Below, piece by piece: positions 16,901 through 25,298 of a DNA stretch of 64,000 nucleotides (positions within the stretch are counted from its first letter, which is position 1; each line of letters starts with the position of its first letter). Both the position numbers and the translations under genes were made by a program. The notes under the pieces are model-generated. The model was not told the origin of the DNA and made no database searches. It saw only the letters and a list, made by a program, of their open reading frames with translations. Source of the DNA: an uncultured Caulobacter sp. (lineage in GTDB: Bacteria > Pseudomonadota > Alphaproteobacteria > Caulobacterales > Caulobacteraceae); assembly GCA_937925635.1 (NCBI GenBank), contig CALALX010000088.1, positions 13,257 through 77,256 of the forward strand, written 5' to 3'.

Positions 16901-16936
16901 TTTCGCACTTGCGAAAGCCTCGCGCCAACCTAGATA
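16901..16936 (+). promoter_or_regulatory. Promoter with overlapping palindrome for the RND pump
   Basis: TTTCGCA (16901-16907) and TGCGAAA (16910-16916) form a perfect 7-base-arm palindrome. It overlaps a possible -35 TTGCGA (16909-16914), which is 16 bases from TAGATA (16931-16936). This is a typical layout for repressor control of an efflux operon. No regulator gene is adjacent. Confidence 0.4.
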
Positions 16937-16997
16937 CGGCGTTACCCCGACGCTCCAGCGCCGGGCTTTTCCTGCAGGGGCCGACGGGGAGAACGAC

Positions 16998-18086
16998 GTG
17001 CGACTCGGACAAGACCGGCGCGGCCGGCTGACGGCGGTCCTCGCCGTGGCGCTGATCACCCTCGCGGCCTGCGGCAAGAAGGACGAGACCAAGGCCGGTC
17101 CGCCGCCGCCCAGCCAGACCGTGACCGTGCAGGCCGCCGCGCAGGTGAACGTGCCGCGCCGGGTGACGGCCAGCGGCAACATCGCGGCCTGGAACGAGGT
17201 CATCGTCGGCGCCGAGACCGGCGGCCTGACCGCCGTGCAGGTGCTGGTCGACGAGGGCGCCTGGGTGAAGCAGGGCCAACCGCTCGTGGTCATGAACACC
17301 GACCTGCTGAAGGCCCAGATGCGGCAGCAGGAAGCCAATGTCGCCGCCGCGCGCGCCACCCTGGCCCAGGCCGACAACGCGCTGGCCCGCGCCCGCGAAC
17401 TGAAGGAGCGCGGCTACCTCTCGCAGGCCGGGCTCGACAACGCCGTCGCCAGCCAGGGCACGGCCGCGGCCCAGGTCGCCGCCGCCGAGGCGGGTCTGGC
17501 CGAAATGCGCACGCGCGTCGGCCAGGCCACGGTGCGGGCGCCCGTCTCCGGCCTGATCACCTCGCGCAACGTCGTGAAGGGCCAGATCGTCGGCGCGGGC
17601 ATGGAGCTGTTCCGCCTCGTCCGTGACGGCAAACTGGAGCTCAACGCCGAGGTGCCGGAGACCCAGCTGGCCATGGTCCGCCCGGGCATGCCGGCGATCG
17701 TGACCTCCGACCAGCTCGGTTCGACCAACGGCGTGGTCCGCATTGTCACCCCCCAGGTCAACACCCAGAGCCGCGTCGGAGTCGCGCGGATCGCGCTGAC
17801 CGGGACGGGCGGGTTCCGCCCCGGCATGTTCGCCAAGGGCGAGATCAACGTCGGCGAGCAGCCGGCGGTGACGGTGCCGGCGATCGCGGTCGTCTACCGC
17901 GACAACAAGCCGGGCGTGTTCGTCTACGGCGCCCAGTCCGTGGTCCGCTTCCGCCAGATCGTCGTCGGCTCGCGGGGCAAGGACTCCGTCGAGGTCAGCC
18001 AGGGGCTGACCGCCGGCGAGCGCATCGTCGTCCAGGGCGCGGGTTTCCTCGCCGACGGCGACCGCGTCCGCGTCGTGGCCCGGTAG
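16998..18086 (+). CDS. RND efflux periplasmic adaptor (membrane fusion) lipoprotein
   Basis: The product is a 362-residue adaptor of a tripartite efflux pump. A lipobox LAAC puts the modified Cys at residue 25. The lipoyl halves flank an alpha-helical hairpin (~95-170: KAQMRQQEANVAAARATLAQADNALARARELKERG...), with ATVRAPVSGLITSRNVVKGQIVGAG and a C-terminal beta-barrel domain after it. The GTG start at 16998 has GGGGAG upstream. The permease gene starts 12 bases after its stop. No outer-membrane channel gene is adjacent, so the pump probably borrows a TolC-type channel. Confidence 0.93.
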   Translation: MRLGQDRRGRLTAVLAVALITLAACGKKDETKAGPPPPSQTVTVQAAAQVNVPRRVTASGNIAAWNEVIVGAETGGLTAVQVLVDEGAWVKQGQPLVVMNTDLLKAQMRQQEANVAAARATLAQADNALARARELKERGYLSQAGLDNAVASQGTAAAQVAAAEAGLAEMRTRVGQATVRAPVSGLITSRNVVKGQIVGAGMELFRLVRDGKLELNAEVPETQLAMVRPGMPAIVTSDQLGSTNGVVRIVTPQVNTQSRVGVARIALTGTGGFRPGMFAKGEINVGEQPAVTVPAIAVVYRDNKPGVFVYGAQSVVRFRQIVVGSRGKDSVEVSQGLTAGERIVVQGAGFLADGDRVRVVAR

Positions 18087-18098
18087 GAGCGCGCCGCC

Positions 18099-21000
18099 AT
18101 GCGCAACATCTCCTCCTGGTCGATCCGGAACCCGATTCCGATCATCATGCTGTTCATCATGCTGATGCTCGGCGGGATCGCCGGCTTCAACGCGATGCGG
18201 ATCAACAACAATCCGGACATCGACTTCCCGCTGATCTACGTGAACGCATCCCGCCCGGGCGCCGCGCCCAGCGAGATGGAGACCCAGGTCACACGGCTGA
18301 TCGAGGACAAGATCGCCGGCCTCAGCGGCGTACGCCACTCCCGCTCGACGGTGACCGACGGCGTGTCCGTCACGGTCATCGAGTTCGAGCTGTCGACCGA
18401 CGTGGAGAAGGCGACCAACGACGTCCGCAACGCGATGAGCAACCTGCGCGCCTCGTTGCCGCAGGACATGCAGGAACCGATCGTCCAGCGCATCGACATC
18501 ACCGGCGATCCGCTGATCACCTGGGTCGTGCGGTCCGGGTCGATGAGTCCCGAGCAGCTGTCATGGTTCGTGGATAACGAGGTCAGCCGCGCCCTGCTGG
18601 CCATTCCGGGCGTCGGCGAGGTCAACCGCCGGGGCGGCGTCGAGCGCGAGATCCGCATTGACCTCGACCCCGACCGCCTGGCGTCGTTCGGCGTCACGGC
18701 GGCGCAGGTCAGCCAGGCCCTGACCAACGTGAACAACGACCTGCCCGGCGGGCGCGTCACCGTCGGCGGTTCGGAGCGGTCGATCCGCGCCCTCGGCTCG
18801 GCCAGTTCGGTCGCCGAGCTGGCGGAAACCCGCGTGCCGGTCGCCGGCGGCTCTGTGCGACTCGGCGACCTCGGACGTGTCGAGGACGCCTGGACTGAGC
18901 CCCGCTCGATCGCGCGATACGACGGCCAGGAGGCGGTCACCTTCGACTTCCTCCGCTCGCGCGACGCCAGCGAGGTCAAGGTGGCCGAGGTGGTGCGCAA
19001 GAAGATCGCCGAGATCGACAAGGCCCATCCCGAGCTGTCCATCGAGCAGATCAACGCCAACGTCGAGTTCGCCGAGGAAAGCTACATCGCCTCGCTCGAA
19101 GCGGTCGGCATCGGCGCGCTGCTGGCGGTCGTCGTGGTCTGGTTGTTCCTGCGCGATTGGCGGGCGACGCTGATCGCGGCGGTGGCCATGCCCCTGTCGC
19201 TGATCCCGACCTTCGCGGTGCTTGAGCCGCTGGGCCAGTCGCTCAACATGATCACCCTGCTGGCGCTGTCGTTGACCATCGGCATCCTGGTCGACGACGC
19301 CATCGTGGAGATCGAGAACATCGTCCGCCACATGCGGGGCGGCAAGGCGCCGTATCCGGCGGCGATGGAGGCTTCCGACGAGATCGGCCTCGCCGTGGTG
19401 GCCACCACCATGACCATCATCGCCGTGTTCGCGCCGGTCGGCTTCATGCCCGGCATCATCGGCCAGTTCTTCAAGGCCTTCGCCCTGGCCGCCTGCATCT
19501 CGGTGGCCTTCTCGCTGGTCGTGGCGCGGATGCTGACGCCGCTGATGGGCGCCTACCTGCTCAAGCACAAGCACCATGAGGACGCCGACCCGCCGTGGAT
19601 GAGCTGGTACCTGCGTCAGCTGAACTGGGCCCTGCACAATCGCTGGAAAGTGTTCGGCATCGGCGTGCTGATCTTCGTGGGCACCGCCTGCCTGACGCCG
19701 CTGGTGCCGTTCGAGGTGCAGCCGTCGGTCGATCAGAGCCGCGCGACCTTCTCCGTCGAGCTTCCGCCCGGGTCGACGCTGCGCCAGACGGACGCCGTCG
19801 TCGCGCGCGTCTCGCGCGACCTGCGGCAGCGACCCGAGGTGACCAATGTCTACGCCTCGGTCGGCGGCAACGACGTCAACACCGCCACTGTCACAGCGCA
19901 GATGGTCGACAAGGGCGATCGCTCGATCACCCAGAAGCAGTTCACGCGCGAGATGGTCGACCATTTCAAGGCCGTGCCGGGGGCCCGCATCGGCGTGCCG
20001 ACCCAGCTCGGCGGCGGTCCCACCGACGGCAGCGTCTTCTCCTATTCGATCCAGAGCGACGACGGCGTGAAGCTGATGGCGGCGGCCCAGGCCATCGAGC
20101 GCGAAATGCGCGAGGTCCCCGGGCTGGCCAACGTGGTCAACACGGCGGCGATCGCACGGCCGGAACTGCTCGTCACGCCGCGCACCGATGAGGCGGCGCG
20201 TCTGGGCGTCTCGACCGGCGCCATCTCCCAGGCCATTCGCGTGGCCACCATCGGCGACATCGACCAGCTGCTGCCCAAGTACAATCTGGGCGACCGTCAG
20301 GTGCCGATCCGGCTGCGCCTGAGCGAGAGCGGCCGCGAAGACATCGCGGTCCTGCAGAACCTGAGGGTGCCCACGGCGACCGGCGGATCCGTGCCGCTGA
20401 GCGCGGTAGCCGACATCACCTACGGCGCCGGACCGTCGCAAATCAGTCGCCTGGACCGCTCGCGCGTCGCGACCATCACGGCCGAGCTGAACGGCATCAC
20501 CAGCGGCGAAGCGTCCATCGCGGTCGGCAAGCTGCCCTCGGTCAAGAACCTGCCCGAGGGCGTCCGGCAGGGCATGACCGGCGACGTCGAGTTCCTGATC
20601 GAGATGGTCGTCGGCTTCGGCGGAGCCTTCGCGACCGGTCTGATCCTGATGTACGCGGTGCTGGCGCTGCTGTTCAAGAGCTTCACCCACCCGATCACCA
20701 TCATGGCCGCCCTGCCGCTGGCCATCGGCGGCGCGTTCGTGGGCCTGCTGATCATGAAGAGCAGCTTCTCGATCTCGACGCTGATCGGGATCCTGATGCT
20801 GATGGGCATCGCGGCGAAGAACTCGATCCTGCTGGTTGAGTACGCGCTGGAGGCCATGAAGGAAGGCAAGTCCCGATACGACGCCCTGATCGACGCCGCC
20901 CACAAGCGGGCGCGACCGATCCTGATGACCACGGTGGCCATGGGCGCGGGCATGGCGCCGACGGCGCTAGGCTGGGGCGCGGACGTCGAGTTCCGCCAGC

Positions 21001-21167
21001 CGATGGCCGTGGCCGTCGTCGGCGGGCTGATCACTTCCACCCTGCTGTCGCTCGTCTACATCCCGGCGATCTTCACCATCATCGACGACATGCGAACCTG
21101 GGGCCACCGGCGGCTCGACCGCATGTTCGCCAACCAGAAGACGCTGAAGCCGACGATCTCGGCGTAG
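18099..21167 (+). CDS. RND efflux permease (AcrB/HAE1-type)
   Basis: The product is a 1022-residue inner-membrane proton antiporter. The N-terminus ISSWSIRNPIPIIMLFIMLMLGG is the first helix. GILVDDAIVEIENIVRHM contains the paired Asp residues of helix 4 used for proton relay, and MLMGIAAKNSILLVEYALE is the second-half counterpart. Two large periplasmic loops lie at ~35-330 and ~560-860. The ISSWSIRNP opening and length fit the HAE1 group that includes metal-independent multidrug and signal/lipid exporters. It is co-transcribed with the adaptor; the substrate is unknown. Confidence 0.95.
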   Translation: MRNISSWSIRNPIPIIMLFIMLMLGGIAGFNAMRINNNPDIDFPLIYVNASRPGAAPSEMETQVTRLIEDKIAGLSGVRHSRSTVTDGVSVTVIEFELSTDVEKATNDVRNAMSNLRASLPQDMQEPIVQRIDITGDPLITWVVRSGSMSPEQLSWFVDNEVSRALLAIPGVGEVNRRGGVEREIRIDLDPDRLASFGVTAAQVSQALTNVNNDLPGGRVTVGGSERSIRALGSASSVAELAETRVPVAGGSVRLGDLGRVEDAWTEPRSIARYDGQEAVTFDFLRSRDASEVKVAEVVRKKIAEIDKAHPELSIEQINANVEFAEESYIASLEAVGIGALLAVVVVWLFLRDWRATLIAAVAMPLSLIPTFAVLEPLGQSLNMITLLALSLTIGILVDDAIVEIENIVRHMRGGKAPYPAAMEASDEIGLAVVATTMTIIAVFAPVGFMPGIIGQFFKAFALAACISVAFSLVVARMLTPLMGAYLLKHKHHEDADPPWMSWYLRQLNWALHNRWKVFGIGVLIFVGTACLTPLVPFEVQPSVDQSRATFSVELPPGSTLRQTDAVVARVSRDLRQRPEVTNVYASVGGNDVNTATVTAQMVDKGDRSITQKQFTREMVDHFKAVPGARIGVPTQLGGGPTDGSVFSYSIQSDDGVKLMAAAQAIEREMREVPGLANVVNTAAIARPELLVTPRTDEAARLGVSTGAISQAIRVATIGDIDQLLPKYNLGDRQVPIRLRLSESGREDIAVLQNLRVPTATGGSVPLSAVADITYGAGPSQISRLDRSRVATITAELNGITSGEASIAVGKLPSVKNLPEGVRQGMTGDVEFLIEMVVGFGGAFATGLILMYAVLALLFKSFTHPITIMAALPLAIGGAFVGLLIMKSSFSISTLIGILMLMGIAAKNSILLVEYALEAMKEGKSRYDALIDAAHKRARPILMTTVAMGAGMAPTALGWGADVEFRQPMAVAVVGGLITSTLLSLVYIPAIFTIIDDMRTWGHRRLDRMFANQKTLKPTISA

Positions 21168-21197
21168 GGCTCGCAACCCCGGTCGGGGCGCGGATGG

Positions 21198-21217
21198 TTA
21201 ATCCGACATTAGGATTC
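21198..21217. promoter_or_regulatory. CtrA-like box with adjacent GANTC site upstream of eipA
   Basis: TTAA-TCCGACA-TTAG (21198-21212) matches the CtrA consensus TTAA-N7-TTAA at seven of eight fixed positions. It is directly followed by GATTC (21213-21217), a CcrM methylation site. Both motifs are known cell-cycle elements in Caulobacter; function here is inferred. Confidence 0.35.
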
Positions 21218-21281
21218 ACGCCGCAAACCGGTCCCATTGGAATGGGAGTCTGAAGGCTCCCCGACTCACTGGAGCTCGTCC

Positions 21282-21875
21282 ATGGACCGCCGCACCCTGA
21301 TCCTCTCCGGCTTGGCCGCCACGACCACGGGTCTTGGAGGCTGCGCGACGACGGGCAGCAGCGGCTACCAGGAGGCCGGCGGCGAACCCTCGCGCACCTA
21401 CAGCTCCGAGGAGATCGTGCGCGCCACCTCCGACTTTCTAGGCGTTACCGCCGAAGCGGCCGGCGCGGCGATCGAGAAGATCTTCAGGGAGAACGGCCGC
21501 CCGACCGGCTACATCGCGGGCGAGGAGGGCGCCGGAGCCGTCACGGTCGGCGCGCGCTATGGCCGCGGGCTGCTCTACATGAAGGAGCGCGAGACGCTGG
21601 AGGTCTTCTGGCAGGGCCCGACGATCGGCTTCGATGTCGGCGGCAACGCCAGCCGGGTCTTCACCCTGTGCTACGATCTGCACTATCCGGACATGATCTT
21701 CCGTCGCTTCCCCGGCGTCGAAGGCTCGGCCTATGTGATCGGCGGCCTGGGCGTGCAGTACCAGCGCGCGGACGGCATCACCCTGGCTCCCATCCGGGCC
21801 GGAGTCGGCCTGCGGCTCGGCGCCAACGTCGGCTACCTGGTCTATAGCCGGAAGCGGAACGTCATTCCCTTCTAG
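21282..21875 (+). CDS. EipA family (DUF1134) envelope integrity protein
   Basis: The product is a 197-residue exported protein. MDRRTLILSGLAATTTGLGGCATT carries both an RR pair and a lipobox-like GGC. The body (TYSSEEIVRATSDFLGVTAEAAGAAIEKIF..., GRPTGYIAGEEGAGAVTVGARYGRGLLYMK, PTIGFDVGGNASRVFTLCYDL) is the DUF1134 domain. The Brucella member, EipA, is a small periplasmic beta-barrel needed for cell-envelope integrity. The ATG at 21282 has GGAG nearby. A CtrA-like box lies ~70 bases upstream. It stands alone on its strand. Confidence 0.85.
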   Translation: MDRRTLILSGLAATTTGLGGCATTGSSGYQEAGGEPSRTYSSEEIVRATSDFLGVTAEAAGAAIEKIFRENGRPTGYIAGEEGAGAVTVGARYGRGLLYMKERETLEVFWQGPTIGFDVGGNASRVFTLCYDLHYPDMIFRRFPGVEGSAYVIGGLGVQYQRADGITLAPIRAGVGLRLGANVGYLVYSRKRNVIPF

Positions 21876-22029
21876 ACGCCGGCCACGGTCGTCCACGGGG
21901 CGAGAGGATCGACTTTCCGGATCAGTCCGGGGCGATATCCTCGCGGATGTCGACGGCTTACCCGCGTTGACGCTGGTCGCGGCGCGACGGAAGCTTCGCC
22001 CGCAACGACCTCAGGGAGGCGCATTCCAG

Positions 22030-22485
22030 ATGTTCAGCCGCACGGGCCTGCTGCCCGCCATCCTGATCGGCGGCCTGATCGCGGGGGCGCTCGACCTGTG
22101 GGCGGCGATGCTGATCTCCGGAAAGCCGATGAGCGTCATCCTGCACTTCATCGCCAGCGGCCTGATCGGCAAGGCGGCCTTCGCCGGAGGCATGCAGACG
22201 GCGGTGCTGGGTCTGGGGCTGCAGCTGGTCATGGGCCTGATCATCGCCGCCGTCTACTGCGTCGCTTCCCTGCGACAGCCGCTTCTGCGGCGGCGGTGGG
22301 TCGCCATGGGCCTGGCCTACGGCGCGCCGATCTACGTCGTGATGAACTACGTGATCATGCCGCTGTCGCGGATTGGCCGCACGCCGGCCTTCGAACCCGA
22401 GGCGATCCTGAAGAACCTCGCCGCCATGCTCGCGTTCGGCCTGATCGTGGCGGCGGCCGCGCGTTGGCGGATCGGTCGCGACTGA
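22030..22485 (+). CDS. Small integral membrane protein, function unknown
   Basis: The product is a 151-residue protein with about four transmembrane helices: LLPAILIGGLIAGALDLWAAML, a central GLGLQLVMGLIIAAVYCVA, WVAMGLAYGAPIYVVMNYVIMPL and NLAAMLAFGLIVAAAARW. The start at 22030 (MFSRTG) has GGGAGG about 13 bases upstream. It resembles conserved small membrane proteins of alphaproteobacteria, but I do not recognise a named family. No operon partner is evident. Confidence 0.75.
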   Translation: MFSRTGLLPAILIGGLIAGALDLWAAMLISGKPMSVILHFIASGLIGKAAFAGGMQTAVLGLGLQLVMGLIIAAVYCVASLRQPLLRRRWVAMGLAYGAPIYVVMNYVIMPLSRIGRTPAFEPEAILKNLAAMLAFGLIVAAAARWRIGRD

Positions 22486-22592
22486 CCGCATCGGCCACAC
22501 CGTTCACGGTGAGTTTTCCTCGCTGGACCTGAACGGCAGCGGCGCCTCGCCGGTTGTTCTCTGAACCTATGAGACCAGGAACGAGGTCCGCC

Positions 22593-22919
22593 ATGCCGCG
22601 CGGCGACAAGAGCAAGTACACCGACAAGCAGGAGCGCAAGGCCGACCACATCGCCGAGGGCTACAAGGACAAGGGCGTCTCGACCGAAGAGGCCGAACGA
22701 CGCGCCTGGGCCACGGTCAACAAGGACGACGGCGGCGGCAAGAAGCCGGGCGGCTCGGGCCGAGGCAAGGACACCGGCCACCCGGCCTCTCACAAGGGGG
22801 GTAAGCAGGGCGGCAAGGCTTCCGCCGGCCGCTCGGCGGCCGAACGATCGGCCTCGGCGAGAAAGGCGGCCGCGGCGCGCAAACGCAACGCCGAGCACAG
22901 CGGCCACGCCGGCCAGTAG
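22593..22919 (+). CDS. Small basic 'plasmid stabilization'-type protein
   Basis: The product is 108 residues. It opens MPRGDKSKYTDKQERKADHIAEGYKDKG and has EEAERRAWATVNKDDGGGKK, then a low-complexity Gly/Lys/Ala/Ser-rich tail. Chromosomal proteins of this type are commonly annotated as plasmid stabilization proteins, but that name is not backed by a mechanism here. The basic disordered tail suggests nucleic-acid binding, as inference. The ATG at 22593 follows ACGAGG. Confidence 0.75.
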   Translation: MPRGDKSKYTDKQERKADHIAEGYKDKGVSTEEAERRAWATVNKDDGGGKKPGGSGRGKDTGHPASHKGGKQGGKASAGRSAAERSASARKAAAARKRNAEHSGHAGQ

Positions 22920-23185
22920 GCCGCCCCGCGGCCACGGGACCGCGCCTAGACGGCGCCCAGCCTGGTCATCAAGCCCACTGGCCACGCGCCGAATAACCCC
23001 GCTTTCCCGTTTCGCGGGAATGTGCCATGGTCGCCGCCGTCGTAATCTGCAGACGGTTCGGACGCGCTCTCCTTGTTCGCTTCTCTTTCTAGGATGGAGC
23101 CCCGGAACCGCCCTGATCTGCCCGCAAATTTCGTCTCGATCCCGCCCCTGGCGGTAATGCTCTACCTCTGAAAGGCACTGCGACT
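22920..23185. other. Long region upstream of the cold-shock gene
   Basis: These 266 bases hold a small hairpin (TCCCG/CGGGA, around 23005-23018) and a 25-codon open frame (23094-23171). No convincing promoter was found by eye. Cold-shock genes often have long structured leaders, and part of this region probably is one. Confidence 0.4.
23094..23171 (+). CDS. Possible short upstream open frame before the csp gene
   Basis: A 25-codon frame from ATG 23094 to TGA 23171 ends 14 bases before the csp start. It encodes MEPRNRPDLPANFVSIPPLA and then VMLYL. Only a poorly spaced AGG precedes it, so translation is doubtful. If real, it could couple or gate csp translation. Confidence 0.15.
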   Translation: MEPRNRPDLPANFVSIPPLAVMLYL

Positions 23186-23395
23186 ATGGCTACCGGTACT
23201 GTGAAGTGGTTCAACACCACCAAAGGCTACGGCTTCATCCAGCCTGACGACGGCGGCGCCGACGTTTTCGTGCACATCTCGGCCGTTGAACGGGCTGGCC
23301 TGCGCGGCCTGAACGAAGGCCAGAAGGTCAACTACGACCTGGAGCAGGACCGCCGCAGCGGCAAGATGGCCGCGGGCAACCTGCAGCCGCTCTAA
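23186..23395 (+). CDS. Cold-shock protein (CspA family)
   Basis: The product is a 69-residue single cold-shock domain: MATGTVKWFNTTKGYGFIQPDDGGADVFVHISAVERAGLRGL. RNP1 is KGYGFIQ and RNP2 is VFVHIS. It binds single-stranded RNA/DNA and acts as an RNA chaperone. The Shine-Dalgarno site (AAAGG, about 11 bases upstream) is weak. It is monocistronic: a terminator follows at 23421. Confidence 0.96.
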   Translation: MATGTVKWFNTTKGYGFIQPDDGGADVFVHISAVERAGLRGLNEGQKVNYDLEQDRRSGKMAAGNLQPL

Positions 23396-23420
23396 GGCCT
23401 CTTCGAGACCTGGACCTACC

Positions 23421-23454
23421 AACGGATCGGCGGCGACGCCGGTCCGTTTTGTTT
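23421..23454 (+). terminator. Rho-independent terminator of the csp gene
   Basis: ACGGATCGGCG and CGCCGGTCCGT pair with one wobble around a GCGA loop and run into TTTTGTTTT. It also separates csp from the converging nuclease gene. Confidence 0.85.
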
Positions 23455-23464
23455 TGGAGCGCGC

Positions 23465-24406
23465 TCAGCGGAGGAAGACCCACTGCCGGTGCCAGTCGAG
23501 GTAGCCGGCCTGGCGTCGCGCGAACGGGCGCACGTTGCGAGCGGTCAGACCCTTCAGTCCCATCCGCGCCAGATCGTCCCGCCCCAGCCGCGGCGAAACC
23601 AGCACGTCGCCGCGATCCTCGAAACTGATGAAGCCGCGATCGAACAGGAGATCGACATGCGGCGTGAGCAACAGGCCATTGGCGCCGTCCAGCCGCTCGG
23701 CGGCGGTGGCGCAGGCCCGCCAGGGCTTGATGTGGCTGGCGATCAGCAACCACGGATTGGTCACGCCGGTCACTCGACAGGCGGGCTCAAGCACGCGCAC
23801 ATTCTCTCGAAACAGGCCCTGGCCGCGCCGGGCGACGACCAGTTGCTGCTTCTGGGTGGCGCTCAGCGACGGGTCGCCGACAATCGCCTGCTCCACCGCC
23901 TCGTCCAGCCCGCGCGCGGCGGGCGGCCGATCCAGGCCCGGCGGTCGCTCCAGCTCCAGTCCGGCCCGGTCGAACCGTGACGGCGCGACCGCCGTCTCGA
24001 ACGCCGCCTCGCTGATCTCGGTCAGATAGGCCTTCTGCCGACCCAGCCCCGTGGCCGGGTCGATCGGCGAGTAGCGACCGGGCATCAGCGGTCCGAGCGC
24101 GCCGATCACCTCGCGCGGGCTGACGGAGGGTTCCAGCGGGGTCCACCGCACCGGCAGCCACCAGCCCTCGCGCCCCTCGCCCCCCTCCGGCTCGGCGGCC
24201 GCGAAGGCGAAGTCGGCGACGCGCCCGACGTGGCGCAACCGACCGTTGGCGTAGGACAGCGCCAGGTCGCCCGGCCCCGCCCGCCGCATGTTGTCGTAGA
24301 AGGGGCTGCGCGCGCCGCCGCGCTCGGTTCGCGGCGACCACAGATAGCCGCCCGCGGTCTCGCGCCGCGCCGTCGGCGAATGATTGACCCACCACCAGCG
24401 CCGCAC
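23465..24406 (-). CDS. EVE-like domain fused to HNH endonuclease
   Basis: The product is 313 residues. The N-terminal ~100 residues (WWWVNHSPTARRETAGGYLWSP..., MRRAGPGDLALSYANGRLRHVGRVADF) look like an EVE/PUA-type pocket that reads modified bases. The C-terminal part is an HNH_2-type nuclease: CRVTGVTNPWLLIASHIKPW with His225, GANGLLL with Asn243 and TPHVDLLFDRGFISF with His250. Known EVE-HNH proteins cut DNA with modified cytosines, so a modification-dependent (type IV-like) restriction role is likely by family. The start is GTG at 24406 with GGGGGAC upstream. No methylase is adjacent, as expected for such enzymes. Confidence 0.8.
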   Translation of the reverse strand: MRRWWWVNHSPTARRETAGGYLWSPRTERGGARSPFYDNMRRAGPGDLALSYANGRLRHVGRVADFAFAAAEPEGGEGREGWWLPVRWTPLEPSVSPREVIGALGPLMPGRYSPIDPATGLGRQKAYLTEISEAAFETAVAPSRFDRAGLELERPPGLDRPPAARGLDEAVEQAIVGDPSLSATQKQQLVVARRGQGLFRENVRVLEPACRVTGVTNPWLLIASHIKPWRACATAAERLDGANGLLLTPHVDLLFDRGFISFEDRGDVLVSPRLGRDDLARMGLKGLTARNVRPFARRQAGYLDWHRQWVFLR

Positions 24407-24480
24407 GCGTCCCCCGCCGCTCGCTCACCACAGGCTCAGGATGCAACGATCTTGGCGTGGGCGCCAGAGGTTGTAGGTCC

Positions 24481-25158
24481 TCAGGCCGCCGCCAAGCTGG
24501 TGATCACCAGTTCGCGGCGGAATATGAAGCCGAGCGTTTCATAGAGGGCGATCGCGCCGCGGTTGCTGGCGTAGACATGCAGGAACGGCGTCTCGCCCTC
24601 GCGTGCGATGCGAGCGGCGACCTGCCGCATGAGGCCGGCCGCGTAGCCGCGCCCGCGGTAGTCGGGATGGGTGCAGACGCCGCTCACCTCTCGAAAGCCG
24701 TCGGGCGCCATCCGCTCGCCGGCCATGGCCACCAGCCGGCCGCCCTCGCGCACGCCGATGAAGCGGCCCAGGCGATGAGTGTTGAGGAAGAAGGGGCCCG
24801 GTCTGGTCAGTGTGGCCAGGGCCAGCATCTCGGCGCCGTCGGCCTCGCCAAGGGCTGCCCAGGCGAAGGTCGCCGGCGGCGCGGACGGCAGCGCGGCGGC
24901 GACCATCTGCCAGCAGACAGCCTCCGACGTGACCCGGGTCCCCGGAACCGGCTGCGGCGCGGCGCCCTCGACGACCGCGACGTCGCCGTGCGACGCGACC
25001 AGCGCGCCAAGCGCCTCGCGCGCGGCCTGCGAACCATCGACCATCGCCGCGAAGATCCCGACGTCCGGAGCGAGCCGCCGCGCCAGCGGGCCGCCAAGTC
25101 CAAGTCCGGCCTGGCGGCCCGTCAGCATGGACCAGACGGGACGGTCGAGCGGATGCAT
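24481..25158 (-). CDS. GNAT family N-acetyltransferase (FR47-like)
   Basis: The product is about 225 residues. The acetyl-CoA binding core is in the C-terminal half: EVSGVCTHPDYRGRGYAAGLMRQVAARIAREGETPFLHVYASNRGAIALYETLGF. The segment GVREGGRLVAMAGERM is the preceding beta-hairpin. The N-terminal half (WSMLTGRQAGLGLGG...) is characteristic of the FR47-like group and may be a degenerate second domain. ATG at 25158 is preferred; a TTG at 25164 would add two residues. The substrate is unknown. Confidence 0.85.
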   Translation of the reverse strand: MHPLDRPVWSMLTGRQAGLGLGGPLARRLAPDVGIFAAMVDGSQAAREALGALVASHGDVAVVEGAAPQPVPGTRVTSEAVCWQMVAAALPSAPPATFAWAALGEADGAEMLALATLTRPGPFFLNTHRLGRFIGVREGGRLVAMAGERMAPDGFREVSGVCTHPDYRGRGYAAGLMRQVAARIAREGETPFLHVYASNRGAIALYETLGFIFRRELVITSLAAA

Positions 25159-25298
25159 GGACAAGACGGACCCCCTTGGACATCGCGACCCTAGGATCGC
25201 CGGATCGCCGCGCCAACAGCGCGCCTCTCCTTACCCTCTAGTAGCCTGCCCGCGTTCCCGGTTACTCTCCCGTAAGGCGAGAGTGGGAAGGAAGAGTC

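Noticed and set aside
16845..16908. A longer N-terminus for LepA starting at 16908
   Set aside because: The extra residues (RKRHGEALLAFPYRCDRRAR) are not LepA-like, whereas MKTPLDKIRNFSIVAHIDHGK is the standard start.
18561..20903. A minus-strand open frame of ~780 codons opposite the RND permease
   Set aside because: Composition is that of an antisense shadow (His/Arg/Gln-rich); the plus-strand RND protein is unmistakable.
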